Source: Cypionkella sinensis (GTDB lineage: Bacteria > Pseudomonadota > Alphaproteobacteria > Rhodobacterales > Rhodobacteraceae). Taken from it: a stretch of DNA of 64,000 nucleotides. The translations under genes and the position numbers were made by a program. Below, piece by piece: positions 7,855 through 16,870 of the stretch. Positions within the stretch are counted from its first letter, which is position 1, and each line of letters begins with the position of its first letter. The stretch is taken from NCBI RefSeq assembly GCF_042646385.1, contig NZ_JBHRTO010000001.1, positions 2,914,001 to 2,978,000 on the forward strand, read 5' to 3'. The notes beneath the pieces are model-generated. The model was not told the DNA's origin. It saw only the letters and a list, made by a program, of their open reading frames with translations, and made no database searches.

Positions 7855-9260
7855 ATGCCGTGTCCAGCCCAAGGGCCATGCTTGTCATCGATGCCATCCA
7901 CCCGTTCAAAGCCATGCGCGCCGAAGAAATCGCGCTGTGCCTGGATCATGTTGGCGGTCGAGCGCCCGGTGCGCATCATGTCAAACCACGCAAGCCCTGA
8001 GGCCAACGCAGGCAGCGGCAGACCACTCAGCGCGCCCGCCGCGATCACTTGACGCAACGCGCCGTGGCTGGCTTTCAGATGATCGGCAAAGAATGGCGCC
8101 AGCATCAGATTGCGCGTGGCATCTTCGGTCAGTGCCGTCGCCATGTCGTTCAGCATCGAGGAGCGGATGATGCAGCCCTCACGCCAGACCCGCGCGATTT
8201 CGGGCAGCGGCATCGGCCAATCAAACGCGTTGGACGCCGCCGAGATCAGCGCGAAGCCCTGCGCATAGCACAGGATCTTTCCGGCGATCATCGCCTGCTC
8301 CAACTGCGCCAGTGTCACATTGGCCCCGGCCTGCGGGGCCGTGCCAAACACCGCCTCGCCCGCCAGACGGTCCTCCAGCCGCGACGACAGATTGCGCGCC
8401 ATCACGGCGGCCTCAATCGCGGGGATGGTGGCGGCCAAATGCTGCGCTTCGATCACCGTCCAGCGGCCGGTGCCCTTCTGGCCCGCGCGATCAAGGATCA
8501 TATCCAGCATTGGTTTGCCGGTGTGGGTATCGGTGGCAGCGGAAACTTCGCCGGAAATTTCAATCAGATAGGATTGCAGCGGGCCTTGGTTCCAAGCCTT
8601 GAACACATCGGCAATCTCGGCAGCCTGCATGCCCAGACCGTCGCGCATCACGCCGTAAACCTCGGCAATCATTTGCATATCGGCGTATTCGATGCCGTTA
8701 TGCACCGCTTTGACGAAATGCCCCGCCCCGGCTGGCCCCATATAGGCGGCGCAAGGCTCGCCCTTATACTTTGCGGCAATGGCATTCAGGATCGGGGCGA
8801 CGCGATCCCAATCGGCACGCAAGCCGCCGCCCATGATCGCCGGACCATGCCGCGCGCCTTCCTCGCCACCCGACACCCCAATGCCAAGGAAGTGCGGACC
8901 CTTTTCGGCTGCCTCCGCCGCGCGGCGGTCGGTGTCATGAAACAGCGCATTACCAGCATCAATGATCAGATCATCCGCCGCCATCAACGGACGCAAATCG
9001 GTGATCATATCATCCACCGCCTGCCCTGCCGGCACCATCAGAATGATCGCGCGCGGCGGTTTGATCGCGGCGACCAGATCGGCCAACGTCTCACACGGCG
9101 TCACCTTGTCGGCCAATGCACCAGCCTCGGCCTTAAAGCCATGCGTCACAGAAACCGTGCGATTCCACACGGCGATTGGAAAGCCCTTCTCGGCGATGTT
9201 CAGGGCCAGCATGGCCCCCATGGTGCCAAGGCCGATCAGGCCGATTTGCGATTGAGTCAT
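7851..9260 (-). CDS. gnd: 6-phosphogluconate dehydrogenase (decarboxylating)
   Basis: Oxidises 6-phosphogluconate to ribulose 5-phosphate, CO2 and NADPH in the oxidative pentose phosphate pathway. The 469-residue length matches the long form. The N-terminal Rossmann motif is IGLIGLGTMGAMLALN with WNRT downstream, as in NADP-preferring enzymes. The signature GHFVKAVHNGIEYADMQ (about residues 180-196) carries the catalytic Lys and the substrate-binding His-Asn. The substrate motif usually written DGGN is DAGN here (IIDAGNALFHDTDRR). Shine-Dalgarno GAGG precedes the ATG. A LacI-type operator candidate lies 52 bp upstream. Confidence 0.93.
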   Translation of the reverse strand: MTQSQIGLIGLGTMGAMLALNIAEKGFPIAVWNRTVSVTHGFKAEAGALADKVTPCETLADLVAAIKPPRAIILMVPAGQAVDDMITDLRPLMAADDLIIDAGNALFHDTDRRAAEAAEKGPHFLGIGVSGGEEGARHGPAIMGGGLRADWDRVAPILNAIAAKYKGEPCAAYMGPAGAGHFVKAVHNGIEYADMQMIAEVYGVMRDGLGMQAAEIADVFKAWNQGPLQSYLIEISGEVSAATDTHTGKPMLDMILDRAGQKGTGRWTVIEAQHLAATIPAIEAAVMARNLSSRLEDRLAGEAVFGTAPQAGANVTLAQLEQAMIAGKILCYAQGFALISAASNAFDWPMPLPEIARVWREGCIIRSSMLNDMATALTEDATRNLMLAPFFADHLKASHGALRQVIAAGALSGLPLPALASGLAWFDMMRTGRSTANMIQAQRDFFGAHGFERVDGIDDKHGPWAGHGI

Positions 9261-9311
9261 GGTTTCGGTCCTCTAACGCTGTTTTGCGGATGGCGCTCTG
9301 GCTGATACCTA

Positions 9312-9325
9312 TGTGAGCGATAACA
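9312..9325. promoter_or_regulatory. Candidate LacI/GalR-family operator upstream of gnd
   Basis: TGTGAGCGATAACA is a 14-bp imperfect palindrome with a central CG, the typical form of LacI/GalR-family operators, and differs from the E. coli lac operator core only by one missing G. It lies in the divergent region between gnd and qmcA, 52 bp before the gnd start codon. No LacI-family gene is in the window, so the cognate regulator is unknown. The GC-rich background makes this A/T-containing palindrome stand out, but a single site is modest evidence. Confidence 0.4.
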
Positions 9326-9451
9326 CAAGCCAAGGTCAAACCGAAAGGTATCCCGCCGTATACCAACCCGTGCGGTTGCGAAATACCCGGAAAACAGGCA
9401 CCTTGTAACAGGGGGCCTTACCCCCATTTGATTTGAGACAGGAGATTTTTT

Positions 9452-10333
9452 ATGGATCCGAACCAATTCATCGGCAGTGGTGCAGTTTTTGCCGCCATCG
9501 CGCTGTTCATCATCGTGGCCCTGTTCAAGGCTATCCGCATCGTGCCGCAATCCGAGAAATATGTCGTCGAACGCCTGGGCCGTTTGCGCTCGGTGCTTGG
9601 GCCGGGGATCAACTTTACTGTGCCGTTTCTGGACCGTGTCGCGCATAAGGTTTCCATTCTGGAGCGCCAGTTGCCGACCGCGCATCAGGACGCCATCACC
9701 ACCGATAACGTGTTGGTCAAGGTGGAGACGAGCGTGTTTTACCGGGTGATCGCGCCGGAAAAGACCGTGTATCGCATCAAAGATGTCGACAGCGCCATTG
9801 CCACCACGGTCGCCGGGATCGTCCGGTCGGAGATCGGCAAGATGGAGTTGGATCAGGTGCAATCCAACCGCAACGAATTGACCGCAAACATCCGCGAACA
9901 TGTGCGCGCGATGGTGGAAGATTGGGGCATCGAGGTGACGCGGGCCGAGATTCTGGATGTGTCGCTGGATGAGGCCACCCGCCACGCCATGATGCAGCAG
10001 TTGAACGCTGAACGCGCGCGCCGCGCGCAGGTGACGGAAGCCGAGGGCAAGAAGCGCGCCGTCGAGCTGAACGCCGATGCCGAGCTTTACGCCGCCGAGC
10101 AGGAATCCAAGGCCCGCCGCGTGCTTGCCGATGCCGAGGCCTATGCCACCAGCACCATCGCCGAAGCGATCAAGGAAAACGGTATCGAGGCGGCGCAGTA
10201 TCAGGTGGCGCTGAAGCAGGTCGAAGCGCTGACGACGGTGGGTCAGGGATCTGGCAAGCAGATGATCATCGTGCCAGCGCAGGCTTTGGACGCCTTTGGG
10301 GATGCGTTCAAGATGTTGAAAGGGCGTAGCTGA
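9452..10333 (+). CDS. SPFH/band 7 membrane protein (QmcA-like)
   Basis: Stomatin-like protein that forms membrane microdomain assemblies and is thought to modulate membrane proteases such as FtsH. The 293-residue product has an N-terminal membrane helix (about residues 10-28, VFAAIALFIIVALF), the band-7 core beginning IRIVPQSEKYVVERLGRL, then an Ala/Glu-rich coiled coil (about 180-250, NAERARRAQVTEAEGKKRAVELNADAE region) and a short C-terminal tail. AGGAG precedes the ATG. It abuts an NfeD-type gene with no spacing, the usual partner arrangement for this family. Confidence 0.9.
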   Translation: MDPNQFIGSGAVFAAIALFIIVALFKAIRIVPQSEKYVVERLGRLRSVLGPGINFTVPFLDRVAHKVSILERQLPTAHQDAITTDNVLVKVETSVFYRVIAPEKTVYRIKDVDSAIATTVAGIVRSEIGKMELDQVQSNRNELTANIREHVRAMVEDWGIEVTRAEILDVSLDEATRHAMMQQLNAERARRAQVTEAEGKKRAVELNADAELYAAEQESKARRVLADAEAYATSTIAEAIKENGIEAAQYQVALKQVEALTTVGQGSGKQMIIVPAQALDAFGDAFKMLKGRS

Positions 10334-10600
10334 ATGTGGGATGTGTGGTGGGTCTGGATCGCGGGCGGCTTTGCCTTGGGCGTGGCCGAGGTGCTGTTGC
10401 CCGGCTTTATTTTCTTGGGCTTTGCGGCGGGCGCGGTGCTGACCGGTGTGCTTTTGGGCATCGGTCTGTCGGTCAGCCTTCCGCTGACGCTGCTGGTCTT
10501 TGCGCTGCTGTCGCTGGCCTCATGGATCGCGCTGCGTGCCACGGTTGGGGTGAAAACCGGGCAGGTCAAGCTGTGGGACAAAGACATCAATGACAACTGA
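10334..10600 (+). CDS. NfeD-like short membrane protein, partner of the SPFH protein
   Basis: An 88-residue inner-membrane protein of the NfeD/YbbK type with about three closely packed hydrophobic segments (residues 3-65) and a short C-terminal stretch beginning KTGQVKLWDKD. The full-length family has a C-terminal OB-fold domain, which is reduced to a stub here. Its ATG immediately follows the stop of the upstream band-7 gene, so the two should be co-translated. The family is believed to act with its SPFH partner in membrane microdomain organisation; no specific reaction is known. Confidence 0.82.
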   Translation: MWDVWWVWIAGGFALGVAEVLLPGFIFLGFAAGAVLTGVLLGIGLSVSLPLTLLVFALLSLASWIALRATVGVKTGQVKLWDKDINDN

Positions 10601-10609
10601 CGCGCGGTG

Positions 10610-11020
10610 ATGGATTTTGTCGGCTGCAAGGCGGCGCTGCTCTGTGGTGACACCTTGCTGACCTATCTGCGCGACGACAAACCGGGCCTGCCATGGCCCG
10701 GCCATTGGGATCTGCCCGGCGGCGGTCGCGAGGGGGCCGAGACGCCGGAAGACTGCCTGCTGCGCGAGTTGCATGAGGAGTTCGGGCTGATCCTGCCGCC
10801 CGACCGTTTGGTGTTTCGTCGGGTCTGGCCCAGCATGATGGACAGCGCCCGCGCCTCGTTGTTTTTCGCAGGGCGCATCACCCCTGCCGAAATCAACGCG
10901 ATCTGCTTTGGCGACGAAGGCCAGTATTGGCAGATGATGGCTGTTGCGGACTATCTTACGCACCCTTTGGCGGTGCCTGCCTTGCAGGCCCGTGTTGCTG
11001 ATGCCCTGACGGTTTTGTAG
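10610..11020 (+). CDS. Nudix hydrolase
   Basis: Hydrolase acting on a nucleoside-diphosphate-linked substrate that cannot be named from sequence; 136 residues. A complete Nudix box is present: G, five residues, E, seven residues, then RELHEEFGL, within GGREGAETPEDCLLRELHEEFGL (residues about 38-60). The sequence just before it, GLPWPGHWDLPGGG, is typical. I use the ATG at 10610 in preference to a GTG three bases upstream. It lies 10 bp after the nfeD-like gene and 20 bp before mutS, so it may be co-transcribed with either. Confidence 0.87.
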   Translation: MDFVGCKAALLCGDTLLTYLRDDKPGLPWPGHWDLPGGGREGAETPEDCLLRELHEEFGLILPPDRLVFRRVWPSMMDSARASLFFAGRITPAEINAICFGDEGQYWQMMAVADYLTHPLAVPALQARVADALTVL

Positions 11021-11040
11021 GGTAACGGGCGATCAGGGGG

Positions 11041-13686
11041 ATGAATGTGAGCGACGACAGCGTAACGCCGATGATGGCGCAGTATCTTGAGATCAAGGCA
11101 CAAAACCCCGGCGCCTTGCTGTTCTATCGCTTGGGCGATTTCTACGAGATGTTCTTTGACGATGCCGTGGCGGCTGCGGAGGCTTTGGACATCACCCTGA
11201 CCCAGCGCGGCTTTCACAACGGGAAGCCGATTGCCTTGTGCGGCGTGCCCTATCATGCCGCCGAGGGCTATCTGTTGACGCTGATCCGCAAGGGCTTTCG
11301 CGTGGCGATTGCCGAGCAGATGGAAGACCCCGCCGAGGCGAAAAAACGCGGCAGCAAATCGGTAGTGAAGCGCGACGTTGTGCGGCTGGTCACGCCGGGG
11401 ACTTTGACCGAGGATTCGCTGCTTGAAGCGCGGCGGCACAACTATCTGGTCGCCTTCGCCGATGTGCGCGAGGACAGCGCCTTGGCTTGGGTCGATATCT
11501 CGACCGGCGAGTTGCGGGTGATGCCCTGCCCAGAGGTGCGTCTGGGGCCGGAGCTGGCGCGGCTGGCCCCGCGTGAAGTGCTGGTGTCGGAAGCGCGTGA
11601 GCGCGATTTGGCTTTGTTAGTGACCGAATCCGGGGCCGCACTGACCGCCCTGTCGCGCGGTAGTTTTGATTCCACTAGCGCCGAGCAACGGCTGTGCAAG
11701 CTGTGGAATGTCGGCTCGCTGGCGGCGTTTGGCAACTTTGGCCGCGCCGAAGTGGCTGCGATGGGCGGTCTGGTTGATTACCTTGACCTCACGCAGCGTG
11801 GCAAACTGCCGCTGTTGCGCCCGCCCCTGCGTGAAAGTGCCAATGGTGCAATGCAGATTGATGCCTCGACACGGCGCAATCTGGAAATCACTCAGGCACT
11901 GTCAGGCGGGCGCGACGGATCGTTGCTGGCGGCCGTGGACCGCACGGCGACGGCGGCCGGGGCTCGGCTGTTGGAGCGGCGTTTGTCCAGCCCGTCACGC
12001 GATCTGGGCGTGATCCATCACCGACTGGAAGCGGTGCGGTTTCTGCTGGAACAGAGCCGTTTGCGCGAGGATTTACGCGCCGATCTGCGCCGAGTGCCGG
12101 ATATGGACCGCGCACTATCGCGGCTGGCTTTGGACCGGGGCGGGCCGCGCGATCTGGCAGCGATCCGGGCGGGTTTGAAGCAGGCAGAGCGGATCGCCGC
12201 CCGGATGCAGGCGGTGCCACCGTTGCTAGCAGATGCGGCCCAGACTTTGGTCGGGCATGGCGCGCTGATTGATCTGCTGGATGATGCGCTGATCGCGGAA
12301 CCGCCGCTGCTGGCGCGCGATGGCGGCTATATCGCTGCGGGTTTCGACACCGATCTGGACGAAACCCGCCGTCTGCGCGACGAGGGGCGCGGCGTGATTG
12401 CGCAGATGCAGGCGGAATATATCGCGCTGTCCGGGGTTCAAAGCCTGAAGATCAAGCACAACAATGTGTTGGGGTATTTCATCGAAACCACCACGCTGCA
12501 CGCCGAAAAGATGTTTGCCGCACCGCTGTCGGAGACCTTCATTCACCGCCAGACCACCGCCAATCAGGTGCGCTTTACCACGCTGCCACTGAACGAGATT
12601 GAGACCAAGATCCTGAATGCGGGCAACCGCGCTTTGGAGATCGAAAAACGTCACTATGAGGCGCTTCGCGCCGCAATTCTGGAACAATCCGGTCCGATTG
12701 GGGCAGCGGCGCGCGGGCTTGCCGAGATCGACCTGAGCGGGGCTTTTGCCGATCTAGCTGCTGCGGAAAACTGGGTAGAGCCGCGCGTCGATGACAGCCG
12801 CGCCTTCATGGTGACTGGCGGGCGGCATCCGGTGGTAGAGCGTGCGCTGAAAAAGCAGGGCGGTGGCGCGTTTGTCGCCAATGACTGCGCGCTGACCGAA
12901 CAGACGACACCCGCGATCTGGCTTTTGACCGGGCCGAACATGGCGGGTAAATCGACGTTTCTGCGGCAAAACGCCCTGATTGCCCTGCTGGCGCAGGCGG
13001 GCAGCTTCGTGCCTGCGGCTTCGGCGCATATCGGGTTGGTCAGCCAGTTGTTCAGCCGGGTTGGTGCTTCGGACGATCTGGCGCGCGGGCGGTCGACTTT
13101 CATGGTCGAGATGGTGGAGACGGCGGCGATCCTCAATCAGGCCGATGACCGGGCCTTGGTTATTCTGGATGAGATTGGCCGCGGTACCGCGACCTATGAC
13201 GGATTGTCGATTGCCTGGGCGACGATGGAGCATCTGCACGAGACCAACCGTTGCAGGGCGCTGTTCGCCACGCATTACCATGAAATGACGGCCCTTTCCG
13301 CCAAACTGGAAGGGGTCGAGAACGCCACTGTCACCGTAAAGGAATGGGACGGCGAGGTGATTTTCCTGCACGAGGTCAAGAAAGGTGCTGCGGACCGCTC
13401 TTATGGCGTGCAGGTGGCGCGGCTGGCGGGTCTGCCTGCCACGGTGATCGAGCGCGCGAAGGTGGTGCTGGAGGCGTTGGAATCGGGCGAGCGCGAGGGG
13501 GGATCGCGGCAAAAGGCGCTGATCGACGATCTGCCGCTGTTCCGGGCGATGCCTGCACCCGCGCCTAAAGCGGTCGCGAAGGACTCAAAGGTAGTGGCCG
13601 CGCTGAAAGATGTGCTGCCGGACGAGCTGACGCCGATCGAGGCGCTGCGCTTGGTCTATACGTTGAAAGACTTGCTAAAGGCCTAA
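11041..13686 (+). CDS. mutS: DNA mismatch repair protein MutS
   Basis: Recognises base mismatches and small loops and recruits MutL in post-replicative repair. The product is 881 residues, normal for MutS1. The mismatch-wedging Phe-X-Glu motif is in RLGDFYEMFF (FYE, residues 34-36). The C-terminal ABC-type ATPase has Walker A GPNMAGKST (631-639), Walker B LVILDEIGRGT (Asp710, Glu711) and the ATHYHEM switch. A C-terminal dimerisation tail follows from about residue 800. The ATG follows a G-rich Shine-Dalgarno by a short spacing. A strong hairpin at 13708 follows the stop. Confidence 0.98.
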   Translation: MNVSDDSVTPMMAQYLEIKAQNPGALLFYRLGDFYEMFFDDAVAAAEALDITLTQRGFHNGKPIALCGVPYHAAEGYLLTLIRKGFRVAIAEQMEDPAEAKKRGSKSVVKRDVVRLVTPGTLTEDSLLEARRHNYLVAFADVREDSALAWVDISTGELRVMPCPEVRLGPELARLAPREVLVSEARERDLALLVTESGAALTALSRGSFDSTSAEQRLCKLWNVGSLAAFGNFGRAEVAAMGGLVDYLDLTQRGKLPLLRPPLRESANGAMQIDASTRRNLEITQALSGGRDGSLLAAVDRTATAAGARLLERRLSSPSRDLGVIHHRLEAVRFLLEQSRLREDLRADLRRVPDMDRALSRLALDRGGPRDLAAIRAGLKQAERIAARMQAVPPLLADAAQTLVGHGALIDLLDDALIAEPPLLARDGGYIAAGFDTDLDETRRLRDEGRGVIAQMQAEYIALSGVQSLKIKHNNVLGYFIETTTLHAEKMFAAPLSETFIHRQTTANQVRFTTLPLNEIETKILNAGNRALEIEKRHYEALRAAILEQSGPIGAAARGLAEIDLSGAFADLAAAENWVEPRVDDSRAFMVTGGRHPVVERALKKQGGGAFVANDCALTEQTTPAIWLLTGPNMAGKSTFLRQNALIALLAQAGSFVPAASAHIGLVSQLFSRVGASDDLARGRSTFMVEMVETAAILNQADDRALVILDEIGRGTATYDGLSIAWATMEHLHETNRCRALFATHYHEMTALSAKLEGVENATVTVKEWDGEVIFLHEVKKGAADRSYGVQVARLAGLPATVIERAKVVLEALESGEREGGSRQKALIDDLPLFRAMPAPAPKAVAKDSKVVAALKDVLPDELTPIEALRLVYTLKDLLKA

Positions 13687-13707
13687 GGATAGGGTGCTGG
13701 TGGAGGA

Positions 13708-13730
13708 CCGGAGGGTGTAGCACCCTCCGG
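13708..13730. terminator. Hairpin between convergent mutS and grpE
   Basis: Perfect 10-bp stem (CCGGAGGGTG with CACCCTCCGG) and a 3-base loop, followed by GATTT on the plus strand. It occupies the 58-bp gap between two convergent genes and probably terminates mutS. The U-tract is weak. Confidence 0.6.
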
Positions 13731-13744
13731 GATTTGCCAAGCAA

Positions 13745-14278
13745 TCAGCCTTGGGTGTTCGACGACACGCCAACCTGCGCCGGACGCAACAGGCGGTCGT
13801 GCAGCATGAAGCCGACGCCCATCACCTGAATGATCTGGCCGGCTTTGGTGCCGGGCAGCGGCGCTTCGAACATAGCCTGATGCAGTTGCGGGTCGAACAC
13901 CTCGCCAACTGCGGGGTTGATTTCATCAACGCCGTGCTTTTTCAGCACATTGGTCAGCTCGCGCAGCGTCAGTTCCAGACCTTCGATCAAAGCCCCGGCC
14001 TGCGCGCGGGTGTGGTCGTTGGCCGCATCCAGTGCGCGTTTGAGGTTATCATAGACAGGCAGCATGTCGCGGGCGAGTTTCGAGCCGCCATATTGCTCGG
14101 CCTCGCGGCGATCGCGTTCACCGCGCTTGCGGGCATTTTCGGCATCGGCCAGCGCCCGCATGAAGCGGTCGCGCATGTCATCACGCTCGGCGCGCAGGGC
14201 GTCGAGTTCTTCGGTTGCGATGAAATCTTCGAGGCCTTCGATATCTTCAGCCTCGGGGGCGGTGTTTTCCTGCGCCAT
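13745..14278 (-). CDS. grpE: Nucleotide exchange factor GrpE
   Basis: Releases ADP from DnaK during the chaperone cycle. The 177-residue protein has an acidic N-terminus, a long helical coiled coil (about residues 25-90, with RDRFMRALADAENARKRGERD typical of GrpE) and the C-terminal beta domain (GVDEINPAVGEVFDPQLHQAMFEAP, then GTKAGQIIQVMGVGFMLHDRLLRPAQVGVS). It lies downstream of hrcA in the same orientation, the usual heat-shock arrangement. I see no CIRCE inverted repeat in the window. Confidence 0.97.
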   Translation of the reverse strand: MAQENTAPEAEDIEGLEDFIATEELDALRAERDDMRDRFMRALADAENARKRGERDRREAEQYGGSKLARDMLPVYDNLKRALDAANDHTRAQAGALIEGLELTLRELTNVLKKHGVDEINPAVGEVFDPQLHQAMFEAPLPGTKAGQIIQVMGVGFMLHDRLLRPAQVGVSSNTQG

Positions 14279-14328
14279 CGTCTATCCTTACATTCCATGC
14301 GGCCATGGGCCGTTCCGCTTTGGCTGCT

Positions 14329-15399
14329 CTAGCCCGAACCGCGTTCGGACAAAAGCCTGCCGACCAATTGTGCGGTGTAATCGACAATCGGAACGATGCG
14401 GCCATAGTTCAGCCGGGTTGGTCCGATCACGCCCACTGCGCCAATGATCTTTCGATCAGCGTTCATATAGGGAGAGACCACCAGAGAGGAACCCGAAAGT
14501 GAGAAGAGTTTGTTCTCGGAGCCAATAAAAATGCGCACTCCGGCGCCAGTTTCGGCCAGTTCGAGGAAATCGGCGATATCGCGCTTGCGTTCCAGATCAT
14601 CGAACAGCACGCGGATGCGGTCAATGTCCTGGGATTCGGCGGCGGTTTCGATCAGATTGGAGCGCCCGCGCACGATCAGGCGTTCGGCATGTTCATCGGA
14701 GTTGTCCCATAGGGCGATGCCGCTTTCGACTAGTGCGCGGGCCAGCGAATCAATTTCCTGCCGACGCTTGGCGATATCCTGCGCGATGCTGCGGCGCAGT
14801 TCGGACAGGGTTTTGCCCTCGGCCAATGCGTTCAGAAAATTGGCAGCCTCGCGCATCGAGGAGGGGGTCTGGCCGGGTGGTGGGGTGAAAATTCGGTTTT
14901 CGACATGGCCATTGGCAAAGACGAGCACCACCAGCGCACGTTCGGCGGCTAGGCTGACGAATTCGATATGCCGGATCGGCGCTTCGGCTTTGGGGGCCAG
15001 CACCACGGATGCGCCTTTGGTGATGCCGGACAGGGTGCCGCCGATATGGTCAAGCAGGCTGGTGATGTCGGGTTCGTTGCTGGTAGAGGCGGTGTCGATC
15101 AGGTGGCGGTCTTCGGCAGCGACGGTGCCGACTTCGAGCAGGCCATCGACGAACATGCGCAGGCCGAGTTGGGTGGGGATGCGGCCGGCGGAGATATGCG
15201 GGCTGTCGAGTAGGCCGAGGAATTCGAGATCCTGCATGACGTTGCGGATGGTCGCGGCAGACAGCCGCTCGGACATGCTGCGGGTCAGGGTACGGGACCC
15301 CACCGGGTCGCCTGACGCCAGATAGCCTTCGACGACGCGGCGAAACACCTCGCGCGAGCGGTCATTCATCTCTGTCAGGATCTTGCTGCCGTCGGTCAT
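14329..15399 (-). CDS. hrcA: Heat-inducible transcriptional repressor HrcA
   Basis: Represses chaperone operons by binding CIRCE elements, with GroEL as co-factor. The 356-residue product begins MTDGSKILTEMNDRSREVFRRVVEGYLASGDPVGSRTLTR, containing the winged-helix N-terminus, followed by SAATIRNVMQDLEFLGLL and SAGRIPTQLGLRMFVD, all canonical. The C-terminus ends in the family pattern IGAVGVIGPTRLNYGRIVPIVDYTAQLV. An in-frame upstream start would add 19 atypical residues and is not used. The gene is divergent from rph. Confidence 0.97.
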   Translation of the reverse strand: MTDGSKILTEMNDRSREVFRRVVEGYLASGDPVGSRTLTRSMSERLSAATIRNVMQDLEFLGLLDSPHISAGRIPTQLGLRMFVDGLLEVGTVAAEDRHLIDTASTSNEPDITSLLDHIGGTLSGITKGASVVLAPKAEAPIRHIEFVSLAAERALVVLVFANGHVENRIFTPPPGQTPSSMREAANFLNALAEGKTLSELRRSIAQDIAKRRQEIDSLARALVESGIALWDNSDEHAERLIVRGRSNLIETAAESQDIDRIRVLFDDLERKRDIADFLELAETGAGVRIFIGSENKLFSLSGSSLVVSPYMNADRKIIGAVGVIGPTRLNYGRIVPIVDYTAQLVGRLLSERGSG

Positions 15400-15542
15400 G
15401 ATGTGGTTCTCAGATAGGCCGGTTCGGGGAAGTGTCCAAGGGCTATATCCTTTCATTAAGGAGGCTCTGGCGCGAACGTCAATGAGGGTTGCATCAGGAG
15501 TGTACGCGGGACTATCTGGAGCAAAGCGAAAAGGATGATGCG

Positions 15543-16262
15543 ATGCGCCCCTCTGGTCGGAAATTGAACGAAATGCGCCCGGTTTCGATGGAAATCGGCG
15601 TGATGAAGCACGCGGAAGGCTCTTGTCTGATCAAGATGGGCGAGACGCATGTTCTTTGCTCGGCCACGATTGAGGATAAAGCGCCGCCATTTCTGAAGAA
15701 CACCGGATTGGGCTGGGTGACGGCAGAATATGGCATGTTGCCGCGCGCGACCAATTCGCGGGTGCGGCGCGAGGCAGCTGCTGGCAAACAATCTGGCAGA
15801 ACGCAAGAAATTCAACGTCTTATCGGGCGGGCATTGCGGGCGGGGGTTGATCGCTCGGCATTGGGTGAACGGCAGATCGTGATTGACTGTGATGTGATAC
15901 AGGCCGATGGCGGCACGCGATGCGCTTCGATCACTGGCGGCTGGGTGGCGCTGCGCTTAGCAATGAACAAGCTGTTGAAGGCTGGTGTTATCGTCAGTGA
16001 TCCGATGATGGATCATGTGGCTGCGGTGTCTTGCGGGATTTATGCGGGGCAGCCGGTGCTGGATCTGGATTATCCTGAGGATTCATCGGCGGGGACAGAT
16101 GGCAATTTCATCATGACTGGACGCGGTCGCATGATCGAAGTGCAAATGTCGGCGGAGGGGGCGACATTCTCGCGCGCGGAAATGGGCGAGTTGTTGGACC
16201 TGGCTGAGACGGGTGTTGCAGGGCTGGTTGCAGCACAGAAGGCGGCGCTGGGGATCGCGTGA
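15543..16262 (+). CDS. rph: Ribonuclease PH
   Basis: Phosphorolytic 3'-5' exoribonuclease that trims tRNA 3' ends. The product is 239 residues, the standard length. It begins MRPSGRKLNEMRPVSMEIG and contains GETHVLCSATIEDKAPPFLKN, GWVTAEYGMLPRAT, the RQ-type phosphate loop region SGRTQEIQRLIGRALRAGVD, and DCDVIQADGGTRCASITGG. An in-frame frame extending 54 bases upstream is ignored because homologues start at MRPSGR. The stop overlaps the rdgB start. Confidence 0.97.
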   Translation: MRPSGRKLNEMRPVSMEIGVMKHAEGSCLIKMGETHVLCSATIEDKAPPFLKNTGLGWVTAEYGMLPRATNSRVRREAAAGKQSGRTQEIQRLIGRALRAGVDRSALGERQIVIDCDVIQADGGTRCASITGGWVALRLAMNKLLKAGVIVSDPMMDHVAAVSCGIYAGQPVLDLDYPEDSSAGTDGNFIMTGRGRMIEVQMSAEGATFSRAEMGELLDLAETGVAGLVAAQKAALGIA

Positions 16263-16870
16263 TGCGCAAATTTTCAGGTGAGCGGTTATTGGTGGCAACG
16301 CATAATCGTGGCAAGCTGGAGGAGATTGCCAAGCTGTTGGAGCCGTTTGGTATTTCGGTGATTTCAGCCGGTGATCTGGGCTTGCCGGAGCCTGCCGAGA
16401 CCGACGACTCTTTCGTCGGCAACGCCCGCATCAAGGCCCATGCGGCGGCGCAGGCTACGGGATTGCCCGCGCTTTCAGATGATTCCGGGATTACGGTTGA
16501 CGCTTTGGGTGGGGCGCCGGGGGTTTATACTGCGGATTGGGCGGAAACACCGCAGGGACGCGATTTTGTCATGGCGATGACGAAAACATGGGACAAGTTG
16601 GAAGCTGTATCTGCCCCGCAGCCACGTCTGGCCCAATTTCGCTGCACCTTGGTGATGGCTTGGCCGGATGGTCATGACGAGGTGTTCGAGGGTGTGATGG
16701 CTGGGCAGATAGTCTGGCCGATGCGGGGCGATCAGGGCCACGGCTACGACCCAATATTTCAACCCTTGGGCAGCGATCAGACCTTTGGTGAAATGGATCG
16801 TTGGCAGAAAAATCAGATCAGTCACCGGGCTGATGCGTTTCGCAAGCTTGTAGAAGGATGTTTCACGTGA
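16262..16870 (+). CDS. rdgB: dITP/XTP pyrophosphatase (RdgB/HAM1 family)
   Basis: House-cleaning enzyme that hydrolyses dITP, ITP and XTP to monophosphates, preventing incorporation of deaminated purines. The 202-residue product has the N-terminal ATHNRGKLEEIAKLL, a FVGNARIKAHAAAQATGLPALSDDSGI metal and substrate region, APGVYTADWA, and the C-terminal GHGYDPIFQP with SHRADAFRKL. Its ATG overlaps the rph stop, and its last 13 bases overlap the ridA gene. The overlap contains a parS palindrome. Confidence 0.96.
   Translation: MRKFSGERLLVATHNRGKLEEIAKLLEPFGISVISAGDLGLPEPAETDDSFVGNARIKAHAAAQATGLPALSDDSGITVDALGGAPGVYTADWAETPQGRDFVMAMTKTWDKLEAVSAPQPRLAQFRCTLVMAWPDGHDEVFEGVMAGQIVWPMRGDQGHGYDPIFQPLGSDQTFGEMDRWQKNQISHRADAFRKLVEGCFT

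Noticed and set aside
8049..9305. 418-codon plus-strand frame opposite gnd
   Set aside because: Antisense of an intact gnd; no Shine-Dalgarno and no recognisable domain.
13687..15542. CIRCE operator near hrcA-grpE
   Set aside because: No TTAGCACTC-N9-GAGTGCTAA-like repeat is present; it is probably upstream of groESL elsewhere.
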